Shown one piece after another: positions 13,918-14,130 of a DNA stretch of 14,130 nt (its first letter is position 1; every line of letters begins with the position of its first letter). Source of the DNA: Caldilineaceae bacterium. GTDB taxonomy: Bacteria; Chloroflexota; Anaerolineae; Caldilineales; Caldilineaceae. A program made the position numbers and the translations under genes. The notes under the pieces are model-generated. The model ran no database searches. It was not told the DNA's origin and saw nothing but the letters and a program-made list of their open reading frames with translations. Where the stretch lies: the NCBI GenBank assembly GCA_014879855.1, contig JACSRH010000066.1, positions 1 to 14,130 on the forward strand, written 5' to 3'.

Positions 13918-14130
13918 ATGTCCGAAATTATTCTCGTCAACGTGACCGGCCAGGATCGCACCGGGCTGGTGGCGCGCGTCACCGGCGTGCTGGCCGAGCA
14001 TGGCGTCAACGTGCTCGACATCGGGCAGGCGGTCATCCACGATTACATCTCGCTCGGGCTACTCGTCGAGATTCCCGACGAAAATCACGCCTCGCCCGTG
14101 CTCAAGGACCTGCTCTTCGCCGGCCACGAG
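13918..14130 (+). CDS. serB: ACT-domain N-terminus of a SerB-like phosphoserine phosphatase (partial)
   Basis: The frame opens at the ATG at 13918 with AGGAAG as ribosome binding site and runs without a stop for 71 codons to the window edge. The product starts MSEIILVNVTGQDRTGLVAR and continues through AEHGVNVLDIGQAVIHDYISLGLLVEIP. That is an ACT domain closely resembling the N-terminus of SerB proteins with N-terminal ACT domains. SerB makes serine by dephosphorylating phosphoserine, with the ACT part sensing amino acids. The catalytic HAD domain would lie beyond the window, so a different ACT-containing protein cannot be excluded. Confidence 0.75.
   Translation, partial: MSEIILVNVTGQDRTGLVARVTGVLAEHGVNVLDIGQAVIHDYISLGLLVEIPDENHASPVLKDLLFAGHE

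Overview
The window holds a nearly complete Class 1, type I CRISPR-Cas locus, followed at the right edge by two ordinary chromosomal genes. GC content is moderately high (I estimate a little under 60%), starts are mostly ATG or GTG with strong AGGAGG-type ribosome binding sites, and both strands are densely coded. The Cas proteins, the WYL regulator beside cas3 and the ACT-type SerB start look most like Chloroflexota (Caldilineae/Anaerolineae-like). That is a family-level impression, not a sequence match.

Left end (1-1664): a CRISPR array of 19 identical 37-nt repeats and 18 complete spacers. It probably continues off the left edge. The repeat hairpin and its ACTGAAAC end show that the array is read on the minus strand, so the leader is at about 1374-1520. 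A Rho-independent terminator (1521-1549) separates the leader from the cas genes.

Centre (1665-12989), all on the minus strand and so read right to left: small winged-helix protein, WYL regulator, cas3, cas8, cas7, cas5, then cas6, cas1, cas2, cas4 and finally the array. The effector genes should form a Cascade-like complex (Cas8, Cas7, Cas5, Cas6 and a small subunit) that recruits Cas3 to degrade DNA. Cas1, Cas2 and Cas4 insert new spacers, and Cas6 cuts the precursor crRNA. A plus-strand antitoxin/PIN-toxin pair (4954-5620) sits between cas5 and cas6, so the cas6-cas1-cas2-cas4 block probably has its own promoter.

The most interesting points are these. (1) A near-consensus Shine-Dalgarno and in-frame ATG inside cas8 predict a separately translated 145-aa Cas11 small subunit. 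(2) Cas3 has the reversed domain order, helicase then HD, although the effector is not obviously type I-G. (3) The gene order resembles type I-D while the large subunit is Cas8-like, so the subtype is unclear. (4) A toxin-antitoxin pair splits the cas operon. (5) There is a perfect 23-bp inverted repeat between cas6 and cas1. (6) There are two dyads upstream of the WYL-cas3 operon.

Right end (12990-14130): a 485-nt intergenic region, then plus-strand genes for a half-size EamA transporter and the start of a SerB-like phosphoserine phosphatase, cut by the window edge. These look like host chromosome flanking the CRISPR locus.
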